In this document: positions 46,113-53,968 of the stretch, one piece after another
Position numbering within the stretch: position 1 is the stretch's first letter
How the letters are laid out: each line of letters begins with the position of its first letter
Assembly: GCA_964035015.1 (NCBI GenBank)
Contig: CAXIUP010000285.1
Span: 1 to 64,000 of the forward strand
DNA length: 64,000 nt
DNA from: Corallium rubrum
Taxonomy: Eukaryota; Cnidaria; Anthozoa; Scleralcyonacea; Coralliidae
Direction: 5' to 3'
Made by a program: the position numbers and the translations under genes
Notes under the pieces: generated by a model
Seen by the model: the letters and a program-made list of their open reading frames with translations, nothing else
What the model was told of the DNA's origin: nothing
Databases searched by the model: none

Positions 46113-47087
46113 ATGCGTCGGGCATTATGCGAAGGGTACTTAACTCCACTCGTTATTCCGAAAGTTAAGAAAGTAATAGTTTTCGGTGATATTCATGGAG
46201 ACTATAACTTAGTAATAAGACTCTTACTCTTATCAGATTTGATCACAGAAACAGAGGGTCTTATAAAATGGACAGGGGAGAACACACATCTCGTACAGGT
46301 TGGTGATCAGATCGACAGATGCAGACCGACATCAGGAGTGTCATGTTATGATCTGATCACTGACAAAGACGAGGCCAGTGACATACGAATACTTAAACTC
46401 TTCACAGAGTTGGATTCTCAGGCGATACTAAGCGGAGGAAGGGTTATCAGCTTATTAGGGAATCATGAGATTATGAATGCACTTGGAGATCTGAGTTACA
46501 CCTCCCGTAAGGGGATAGACGAGTTTGTCGGATATGTTGATAATACTGGGAAAACACACCATAGTGGGATATCCGGACGGGCAGCAGCATTCAGACCCGG
46601 AGGTGAATATGGTAAGTTTCTCGGATGCACGAGAAATGTTTGTGTTATCATCGGTTCAAATTTATTTATGCATGCCGGAGTGACAGACTCTCTTAATTAC
46701 GGATTAGATGAGTTAGAAAGTCTTAATGATAAGGTCGGACTTTGGCTTTTGGGAATTTTAAAAGAAAGTGATGTGTCTGATATTATCTACGGATCAGAAA
46801 GATCGCCTTTGTGGTTAAGGACTCTTGGCCTAATACCATCAGGTAAAAGTTTGCACAGTCCTGAATGTGCTAAAAATATTAGTAAAACTATTAAATCGTT
46901 AAAAATCGGATCTATTATTGTTGGTCACACCCCACAATTACTCGGAAGTAACGAAACATGTGATGGTGCCATCTGGAGAGTTGACACAGCACTATCTGAC
47001 GCTTTTAGTAAATTCGGTTTGAAAAATAAATTACAGTTTTTAAAAATCATTAATGATAGCGAGTTTACCGTGTGTAGCGAAGACTGA
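46113..47087 (+). CDS. viral metallophosphatase (Shewanella-like PPP type)
   Basis: 324 codons, ATG start, TGA at 47085. Metal-binding motifs in order: GDIHGD (residues 25-30), GDQIDR (64-69), GNHE (116-119), MHAG (about 190) and GHTPQ (about 275). The GGRVISLLGNHE and IMNALGDL context fits the SLP branch of the PPP family, which hydrolyses phosphoprotein or similar phosphoesters with two metal ions. A viral phosphatase could dephosphorylate host signalling proteins, but the substrate is unknown. All catalytic blocks are present and the frame is intact. Confidence 0.85.
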   Translation: MRRALCEGYLTPLVIPKVKKVIVFGDIHGDYNLVIRLLLLSDLITETEGLIKWTGENTHLVQVGDQIDRCRPTSGVSCYDLITDKDEASDIRILKLFTELDSQAILSGGRVISLLGNHEIMNALGDLSYTSRKGIDEFVGYVDNTGKTHHSGISGRAAAFRPGGEYGKFLGCTRNVCVIIGSNLFMHAGVTDSLNYGLDELESLNDKVGLWLLGILKESDVSDIIYGSERSPLWLRTLGLIPSGKSLHSPECAKNISKTIKSLKIGSIIVGHTPQLLGSNETCDGAIWRVDTALSDAFSKFGLKNKLQFLKIINDSEFTVCSED

Positions 47088-47191
47088 TGACATTCCGGCA
47101 ATCATAATAAGGTTCGTAAAATTGAAATTTATGATACCGATGTCATCTAACTAAGTAAGATAATCCTGTCTCTGTTCAGTTAACGTTCCAA

Positions 47192-47740
47192 ATGTTCAGA
47201 AGATTATTTAGTAAGTTACGTAACCGGCGGAATAACACCGGATGTGTCATCAGTAAAAACTGTAGAGAGTGCGTAGCATGTAGCGCGGCATTTAACTGCG
47301 TCAGTTGCGCTGGCTGCGTGGCATGTACTGACTGTGTGGCATGTACTGACTGTTCGTCCTGTAATTCCTGTTATCTTCTCAGGGACTGTACTAGCTGTGG
47401 TAAGATACCACATAGCTCTGACGTGAAGTGTGCGTATAATCATAACTTAGGGTGTGAAAAATGCGAAAAGTGTATTAGGTGTTACGGCTGTTCGGATTGT
47501 ATTAATTGTAGTGACTGTAAGGTCTGTGAGTATTGCACTAACTGCAATGACTGTTTTAATTGTGGTAACCGTAAAAAATATTACACGCGTATTCCAGCTG
47601 TTTACAGTATCAGATGCAATAACTGTAATAGTTGTGATCATTGCTTCTCCTGTTTGGATTGTAACAGTTGTTCATGGTGTACGTACTGTGTGGAGTGTAG
47701 TAATTGCGTATCATGTATGAAATGTACCAGATGTTATTAA
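47192..47740 (+). CDS. viral protein with Cys at every third residue
   Basis: 182 codons, ATG start with GTTAAC upstream. After a basic N-terminus (RRLFSKLRNRRNN) there are 43 cysteines, nearly all at a strict 3-residue spacing (CxxCxxC), in three blocks of about 12-14. The blocks are separated by short Cys-poor linkers (around residues 72-85 and 130-146). Such a period suits a repetitive solenoid or a dense metal- or disulphide-bonded rod. I know of no named family that fits. No signal peptide is evident. The frame is intact. Confidence 0.85.
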   Translation: MFRRLFSKLRNRRNNTGCVISKNCRECVACSAAFNCVSCAGCVACTDCVACTDCSSCNSCYLLRDCTSCGKIPHSSDVKCAYNHNLGCEKCEKCIRCYGCSDCINCSDCKVCEYCTNCNDCFNCGNRKKYYTRIPAVYSIRCNNCNSCDHCFSCLDCNSCSWCTYCVECSNCVSCMKCTRCY

Positions 47741-47855
47741 CACGTAACGCATATGAGAAACCACTTTAACGAATTGCGATTCTGATCACATTATCACTGA
47801 GTAAAAGTCACGAATCAGTTTAACACAAATCGGGTTCTGATAATTATAATTATAA

Positions 47856-48407
47856 TTATAATCGTGTTTCACACTCTAAATCTTCCGTGTGTTTAATAAA
47901 GCTCTCTCTCAGGGACATAACTGTTTCTCTAACGCTAGAGGATTCTTTAACTAACGCGGCTCCCCAATCAAGAATCAACATCACCTCTTTCTCAGTGGCA
48001 TTAATTTCGTTCCCGATGTATCTTACTCTTGTCCGGCTGGTAACTGAAGCGCTTTTTGATAATCCCACCATTAAGATAGCGTAACCAGTGATTTTTGTTG
48101 CTGCATTAACACACATATTCGTAATAAGTTTTTCGTTTGGAATCCGTGATCTGACCAAATTTAACTGACGGCTTATGTTTTTCGTGCCCCGTTTAATAAG
48201 TGAAGAAAATCTGTGATTTGTTAATCCATGAGATAAGTCACTAATAAAACGCATGTTGTGCCTAATAAGATCAAGCTTGGTCCTGGCCCAATGTATATCT
48301 GTTTCGGTCTTTTCTATTTTAGTCCTAGCTAATTTAATCAACTTCCTGATGTCACTTACGACACTTATGACTTTTTTGGGTCTTCTGGCTTTGGTACGGG
48401 CTGTCAT
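47856..48407 (-). CDS. viral protein, unrecognised, helical and basic N-terminus
   Basis: 183 codons, ATG at 48407. N-terminus TARTKARRPKKV is basic and could be a nuclear or nucleic-acid-binding tail. The rest looks mainly helical, with heptad-like stretches (ARTKIEKTETDIHWARTK) and a mildly hydrophobic middle (GYAILMVG). It converges with the Cys-rich gene and diverges from the next. No family is assigned. Confidence 0.65.
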   Translation of the reverse strand: MTARTKARRPKKVISVVSDIRKLIKLARTKIEKTETDIHWARTKLDLIRHNMRFISDLSHGLTNHRFSSLIKRGTKNISRQLNLVRSRIPNEKLITNMCVNAATKITGYAILMVGLSKSASVTSRTRVRYIGNEINATEKEVMLILDWGAALVKESSSVRETVMSLRESFIKHTEDLECETRL

Positions 48408-48547
48408 ACCGCCACAAATAACAACCCGGATATCACTGATAAGAAGAGTTAATTTAACTTAACTTAACTTAATTTAACAACAAACATAAAATTGTTATTT
48501 CATTTTTGACATGTTGGTATTACATATTACATAGTGCGCATCACATA
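48408..48547. promoter_or_regulatory. AT-rich divergent spacer, viral
   Basis: Contains AATTTAACTTAACTTAACTT, about three CTTAA units, like the host array at 15696. It is the likely promoter region for both neighbours. No defined element can be named. Confidence 0.3.
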
Positions 48548-49246
48548 ATGCAGCCTGAATTAACTAATACCTCAAAGCGGGGGATGGAGATATCTGGATT
48601 CATGAGTAAAGAGCGAGAAAACATAAATCTGATAAGACATGTGTACGAAACATCAGTTAGTGATATTATTCCAAGAATCCCGAATGTCACAGATGGTAAT
48701 AATGTAATAGAGTTTACTTATCGAAGTCCCTTTAATGATGTCTATAAGTGCAGGATCACAATAGCTCCTGGTCCGTATAATATTCCGATGCTGAATGACG
48801 CTATTGCTAAGGCTCTCAGTGAGTTCGATGAAAAACAGAGTGTAAAAAACGGGTGGTGTGTGTCCGGTCGTAGGAAACCCTGGGGATTATCCGCTATTGA
48901 GCTAAGAGAGAGGAAACAATGTGCTAGTTAGTCTGAAACTGGGAATTCAGTTAGAATCATTAAGTGATGGGGTCGTGATTAAGATACCAAGTATTTATGA
49001 GAACACTTTAAAAAGAATAAGAGAAAGCAGGAAATATGATAGGAGTAAAATCTTATCCTTAGTTTTTTCCTCTGACAAGGTCACGTACGGATCCTTCTGG
49101 CCCTCGGAAGAGTGTGCGTACTAATCGGAGGCTCAGTAGAGAATAACAGGATGACACATATTCTCGTGTTTGTTGAAAAACTAGAGCTTCAAAAGGATGA
49201 GCACTATCGTTTTCTTATGGAAGGTTTGACAGTAAGTAAAAATTGA
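48548..49246 (+). pseudogene. viral gene in three frames, possible structural protein
   Basis: A first frame (ATG 48548, ends 48931), a second (48921-49124) and a third (about 49075-49246) run end to end with short overlaps and no other starts. They look like one gene of about 230 codons broken twice. The first part holds CRITIAPGPYNIPMLNDAIA, a Y-I-x-LN-x-AI pattern seen in several minor capsid and penton-like proteins. That link is a weak guess. The gene stays unnamed. Confidence 0.45.
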
Positions 49247-49379
49247 ACTAATAAGCAATAACAATCGTGATTATGTAATTTTGGAGTTATGAGTTCTAAT
49301 TCTGGGTTCCGAATCCGGGTGAGGACCGTTCGTATTTTTTACTAAAATCAGTAGTGGTGCCGTTGCCATCATTACGAAC

Positions 49380-49760
49380 ATGGCTGATGGGACAGAACTA
49401 CTCACTCCGGAGCAGACACAGAAACAAACGTTTGGACGTTATGTGTATCTTACCGGACTAAACATTGAGTGTTCCAGAGACAGGTTACGCTGGATAAAGA
49501 GTCAGATTGCGGAAATTAAGAATAGCATATATTACTTAAAATTAACTGGAATAAGCTCTGAACGGATTTCGAATGTGTTTTTCCGGTACGGTGACGTCAT
49601 GGCCATGGAAGCAAATATCTACGTGATTGATATGTTTGTCAGAGAGGCGAAATCTAACATATTAGGTATTAATAATACTGTAATCTCTAAGATGTTTGAA
49701 GATGAGATAGCTACTGTCGTTGGTACTCGTAGAGTTATTGTGAGAAAAATAAAAAAATAA
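49380..49760 (+). CDS. viral RING protein gene, first part (frame break at its end)
   Basis: 126 codons from ATG 49380, helical (DRLRWIKSQIAEIKNSIYYL). The next frame is open back to 49733, with no ATG of its own until deep in the gene. The two overlap at an A-rich stretch (AAAAAAATAAAA, about 49752-49762). A one-base shift there most simply explains the two halves. It could be a sequencing error, decay or recoding. Confidence 0.6.
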   Translation: MADGTELLTPEQTQKQTFGRYVYLTGLNIECSRDRLRWIKSQIAEIKNSIYYLKLTGISSERISNVFFRYGDVMAMEANIYVIDMFVREAKSNILGINNTVISKMFEDEIATVVGTRRVIVRKIKK

Positions 49761-51229
49761 AATCTGAAATTTATAAAATTCACTTAAAACCTAAAGAAGA
49801 TTGGGTTAATTTACCAGAGATTTATAACCAAATTGAAGAGTCCGAAGAAAGACATAACTTGCACTTTGAGAAAGGTACGTGTTTCAGATCTCTGTTAGAC
49901 CGAGGTAAAGCCGGACTAGAAAGGCTTTCAAATATCAAACTAAAGATAGACACGGCACCGTACAAAAACAAAGAAGTTACTGATAAAGACTATGTTTCTG
50001 TTTACGATGAGGACAAAAACTGGACAGTCAGACAGTACACTGTTTTTATGACTGTTTCTGCGGTGGTATCAAATCTGAATTTAAAACTAGCGAATGAGAT
50101 CGAGACTGAGAGATGGAGAGTCAAGGAAAAAATATCAGAATCCGAACTTGTGTTAGTGAAAACATATCGACTTATAGACTCGTTATATCTACTTGAGCAG
50201 GCGAGATCCAGTTACTGGGTAGTCTCACGGCCAGATGTAAGCGACATCGAGTCACTGGTGTCTCATCTGAAAAGCACAATCTCTAAAGCCATAAATCTGA
50301 GACAAACAATTAGGAATGATATTCTCGGTCTTGAGTTTTCTTTGAAGTCTGATGGTAAGGACATAGACATTAACATATGGCCAGAGGCTATTATAGCAAT
50401 AACGTCGGTGGCCTCAAACTTATCTGCAATTGGGAACAGTATTGTCAGAGTCAGAAAGTACGTAAGAGTGCTAAATGAATTAACAGAAAAACATAGCAAT
50501 GAAATATCCGAAATTGTGAAAGATAGTAAGGTCCGTGTACAAGATCTTATTAACAAAGCTAATTATCTTTGGATATGGTGTGATGAGGGTCTCAGGGCAT
50601 TGTTCGAATTATGTTTAAAATTAAAACCATTAAGAGAATTAATCGTATACGGACTCAGTTTGGCAGGGAACATATTTAAATTTTCGGATGTTCTGAAGAG
50701 AGAGAAACTGGAACTTACTCATCATAAGAGATTTAAAACAGATAGTTTTTTCACTAATTGTACTGGTGGAGCTTACTGTGACGGGGGTAGTAACTGTAAC
50801 TGCTGTAATCCGAGTGTTAACTGTCAGTTTTGTAAACACTATCATAGTGGGCATAAGGGAAAGACTTTTCCACCAGTATGTGAGTCATGTTTCGAGAAAA
50901 CAAACATGCTAGCGAAGTGTGGACATGGGATATGTGTCGGGTGTATTTTTGACAATATTATGAGTAATGGAGATTTTTTCTGTCCCAGATGTGAAAGACA
51001 CATGACAAGAGTGGTACTTATTGGTGTTGTTGGTAAAACAGAAAGAGAAATAGAAATCAGCAGTATCAAACACCAGGAAATAAGAGATCTAATGAAAAGA
51101 GTGACTTTAGGTGAAGCTTCCGAATCTGATTCGAGAAGACACAAAGTGCTAGTTTCCAAATACAAACCAAGTGTTATCAAATCGATAACGGAGTCATCTC
51201 AGTTATCATACCGTGACCACAGTGATTAA
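49733..51229 (+). CDS. viral RING-finger protein, main part
   Basis: A 456-codon frame from 49859 (TTG), but open back to 49733 as the continuation of the preceding frame. The long middle is helical and probably coiled. The C-terminal third has a Cys-rich patch (CDGGSNCNCC, CQFCKHYH). It then has a RING: CESCFEK, KCGHGICVGC and FFCPRCERH give the C3HC4 pattern of ubiquitin E3 ligases (about residues 340-385). It ends just inside the next gene. The partner and substrate are unknown. Confidence 0.75.
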   Translation, partial: SYCEKNKKIKSEIYKIHLKPKEDWVNLPEIYNQIEESEERHNLHFEKGTCFRSLLDRGKAGLERLSNIKLKIDTAPYKNKEVTDKDYVSVYDEDKNWTVRQYTVFMTVSAVVSNLNLKLANEIETERWRVKEKISESELVLVKTYRLIDSLYLLEQARSSYWVVSRPDVSDIESLVSHLKSTISKAINLRQTIRNDILGLEFSLKSDGKDIDINIWPEAIIAITSVASNLSAIGNSIVRVRKYVRVLNELTEKHSNEISEIVKDSKVRVQDLINKANYLWIWCDEGLRALFELCLKLKPLRELIVYGLSLAGNIFKFSDVLKREKLELTHHKRFKTDSFFTNCTGGAYCDGGSNCNCCNPSVNCQFCKHYHSGHKGKTFPPVCESCFEKTNMLAKCGHGICVGCIFDNIMSNGDFFCPRCERHMTRVVLIGVVGKTEREIEISSIKHQEIRDLMKRVTLGEASESDSRRHKVLVSKYKPSVIKSITESSQLSYRDHSD

Positions 51230-51281
51230 AAGTTATTTAGCACCTTATAATCCTGTTATAAGAGTTAATTATAACAGAATA

Positions 51282-52373
51282 ATGGGATTGTTAGATAATA
51301 ATCTATGTCGATTTATTATTCTCAGAAATAGAAACTCACTAATTAGAAAAGGTGTCTCAGCTTTTGTCTCGTGTCTTCCCTCGTATGGTAATAAACAATG
51401 GGGAATGTTCAATAGCGCTCTAAAGACAGTGTTAGATATGTCTGAACTTATTAAGAGAGAGAATAAAAGACTAAAAAAAGATTATATTTTCGTGTTATTC
51501 GTAGGGGAGAAATGTTCAGAGAATAGTAAGTTACACAGTCTTGCGAAGAGATGGAAGTCTTTTGTTATCATCGAAATAATTCCGAATAAAAATCACAGCT
51601 TACCACGTAAAAAACTCATCGAATGTCTGTCACCAATATTTCCGATATTCAAACTGGGTAACAATCCGGTAAGAAACGGGATTTATATCAGTCCATGCAT
51701 ACGGGAAAATGTGTATCCGAAAATAGTAACAATTATGGAATTAAGCAGGAATGGCTCAGCCGAAACAGTTGGGTCTGGAACGGTTGCAGAGTGGCTGAAA
51801 ACTGGTGACGGATTGCCATTAATGTTAAGCCGGGCATTCGGATACTCGGGTAAGAGACTCGACACCAATTTATTAGAAAAATTTGTAATGATTATCAGTG
51901 ATGACGAGATGATAAAAACTCAGAATACGTACTGTAGTCATGTACCAACTGGTGTGCTATTAAACGAGTGGATTCTACGTCTCTCGGAGTCAGTACGCTT
52001 TATCGTGTTTTATCAGATAAGTTATTTCCTATTCTATGAGAAAGAACTAATAGAAAGTCAGAAGAAAAAATCATTACTAATACTGTCAGAGATTCTCGGA
52101 CCGTATGACTCCGGTGACACCATTGAGAGTAAGCTCAAACTGATAGACAAGCATACTTATCGCGTCGGGAAGAATAAAATAACAAGCCATCTTACAGAAA
52201 ACTTCTGTAATATTATCGCTAGACTCTTAGAGAATAAAGAGGAGTGGTTATCGTGTGAGATAATGATGTTTATTAACAAAAATCTTAACAGTACTATTTC
52301 CGCAACTGTTATTTTTAACTTCAGAAACGGAAAGTTTGATAATCTTTCTGTTCTTAACAAGATAATGATTTAG
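51282..52373 (+). CDS. viral protein, unrecognised
   Basis: The frame opens at 51189. The first ATG, at 51282, gives 363 codons; a GTG at 51213 would overlap the RING gene by a few bases. It shows alternating beta/alpha segments such as YIFVLFVGEKCSE and SFVIIEIIPN, then charged helices. No catalytic motif stands out. No family is assigned. Confidence 0.6.
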   Translation: MGLLDNNLCRFIILRNRNSLIRKGVSAFVSCLPSYGNKQWGMFNSALKTVLDMSELIKRENKRLKKDYIFVLFVGEKCSENSKLHSLAKRWKSFVIIEIIPNKNHSLPRKKLIECLSPIFPIFKLGNNPVRNGIYISPCIRENVYPKIVTIMELSRNGSAETVGSGTVAEWLKTGDGLPLMLSRAFGYSGKRLDTNLLEKFVMIISDDEMIKTQNTYCSHVPTGVLLNEWILRLSESVRFIVFYQISYFLFYEKELIESQKKKSLLILSEILGPYDSGDTIESKLKLIDKHTYRVGKNKITSHLTENFCNIIARLLENKEEWLSCEIMMFINKNLNSTISATVIFNFRNGKFDNLSVLNKIMI

Positions 52374-52480
52374 TCTTAATCAGAACCATTACCAGATAAG
52401 ACCAACACCGTGTCTGAAAATCTGACCATGTGTGTTTACCCACGGATTTGTCCACTGATTCATTTACGAACTCTCCGATC

Positions 52481-52717
52481 CTAACAGCACACCCGGACGG
52501 GAATAGGCTTTGGGTTAAACCAGTTAGTAGCTTTATTGATAAGTTTATTAATAATCAAAGAAATAAGGCCAGCAGTGATTCCGAAGGAAAACTTAATAAT
52601 AATCTCTGTTATGAGTGAGTACCATGACGTAATCTGGGGATTATCATGTGGTAGGACAAATACGGACACGAGCGTGAGCATAAACATAAGCATAAACATA
52701 GATAAAAGCATCAGCAT
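52481..52717 (-). CDS. viral small membrane protein
   Basis: ATG at 52717 gives 78 codons; a GTG at 52744 could extend it. The first ~25 residues are a Met/Leu-rich hydrophobic segment (MLMLLSMFMLMFMLTLVSVF). A second hydrophobic stretch (FGITAGLISLIINKLI) lies in the middle. The tail is basic. Probably two membrane passes; role unknown. Confidence 0.5.
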   Translation of the reverse strand: MLMLLSMFMLMFMLTLVSVFVLPHDNPQITSWYSLITEIIIKFSFGITAGLISLIINKLINKATNWFNPKPIPVRVCC

Positions 52718-52789
52718 TATTAAACTAGTCACCTTGTGACACACTTTTGTTTATCAATTTTAGGCACAGCACACACTTGTAATAAATGT

Positions 52790-53869
52790 CTAATTTGTAA
52801 TCCCTTCACATAATAACACGTATCCCTTGGAGTGTAAATTTTTACTCTCCCTTAGGTAGACCGAAGCGTCATCTGCCGTGTAGTGTCTGTTATTGTCAAG
52901 TCCTTTAAAATTAGCGACATAGTGCCCACAACCACCATTTTTTTTGTGCCCTATGTGATGAATAGAAGCATATGTTCTGTATTTTGTTGGCCCAGCTCCG
53001 TTAGGGTCACAGTATTCTGTAAGATCCAGGGTTTCACAGTTCGTGACATATCCGGAATCATACTCTGCTATTAGCACTACGAGTATTTTAGGTCTGCTTA
53101 CCAATCTCGAGTTAAGTTTAACTGTACCAGAGCCACAAGATTCACATTTGAATCCATCAAGAGCTGACTCCCCAAATCTGTCACTGATACAATTTGCGAT
53201 ATTGGTAACGGCACCGAGTGGTCTAAGAATTAACACATCCTCTCGACAGAATTTTTGTGTTTCCCCGTCACAATTAGAGCAACTGATTATTTCCATTACG
53301 GATCCGAAGAAGGCATCAGTATACACTGACTTAGTGTTTCCGAATTCTGCTTCCATAAGAAGAGATGTTCTCGCTAATAGGTACTCAGATCTATTATTTG
53401 TCTCAGTTTCTTTTAGTAATAATTTTGTTCCAGTTATGATCTCACGGTCTTCTGTACTGGATAATATTTTTAACTGATCTCTGATATGATCGAATTTTTT
53501 CTGGTTAGTTTCAGTAATGTGAGTTTCTCTATGTACTATGTTAAGCACAGCTGATAGAAACTCCTGGGCATCCTGTTGTCCCTCAGCAAAATTAGGAATT
53601 GTGCTTCTGTATGTTTTACAAAACGATAGGGGGGTGAGAATTGGGTCCCCGTCACCGGCAGCCCTGAACAGGCGTAATAACTGATACGTCACGGTATCTT
53701 CTATCTCTTTGTGAAAGCCAATATTCCTTCCGATTCTCTTAGGGATATCTCTGTTAAGGAAGTACTCTCTGAGACATTTCGTTGCTAATAAACACTGTAG
53801 TGCAGAATTACTGTAACAACTCTCTTTTATGTTATTAATACCACAGACACCATGTTTTTCAATAGACAT
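52790..53869 (-). CDS. viral ubiquitin-specific protease (USP family)
   Basis: 359 codons, ATG at 53869. The Cys box GINNIKESCYSNSALQCL gives a nucleophile at about Cys18 (canonical GLxNLGNTCYMNS). QQDAQEFL follows (about 98). A four-Cys zinc pair is formed by CSNCDGE and CESCGSG. The His box GGCGHYVANF has His at about 316, with Asp at about 333. These are the catalytic residues of C19 deubiquitinases. It would remove ubiquitin from host or viral proteins. The length is short for the family, so it is a core catalytic domain. Confidence 0.88.
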   Translation of the reverse strand: MSIEKHGVCGINNIKESCYSNSALQCLLATKCLREYFLNRDIPKRIGRNIGFHKEIEDTVTYQLLRLFRAAGDGDPILTPLSFCKTYRSTIPNFAEGQQDAQEFLSAVLNIVHRETHITETNQKKFDHIRDQLKILSSTEDREIITGTKLLLKETETNNRSEYLLARTSLLMEAEFGNTKSVYTDAFFGSVMEIISCSNCDGETQKFCREDVLILRPLGAVTNIANCISDRFGESALDGFKCESCGSGTVKLNSRLVSRPKILVVLIAEYDSGYVTNCETLDLTEYCDPNGAGPTKYRTYASIHHIGHKKNGGCGHYVANFKGLDNNRHYTADDASVYLRESKNLHSKGYVLLCEGITN

Positions 53870-53968
53870 AACTGCGTTAGGTATTAAAGTAAGCCATGAG
53901 ATACTTTGTCACTATATCAAGTTATAATAATCAATCTTATTGTGGGTAAATAACAATTTTATTACTGA

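Noticed and set aside
47216-47720. frames opposite the Cys-rich gene and in its second frame
   Set aside because: They are shadows of the codon-periodic Cys pattern (TGT/TGC), which leaves other frames open.
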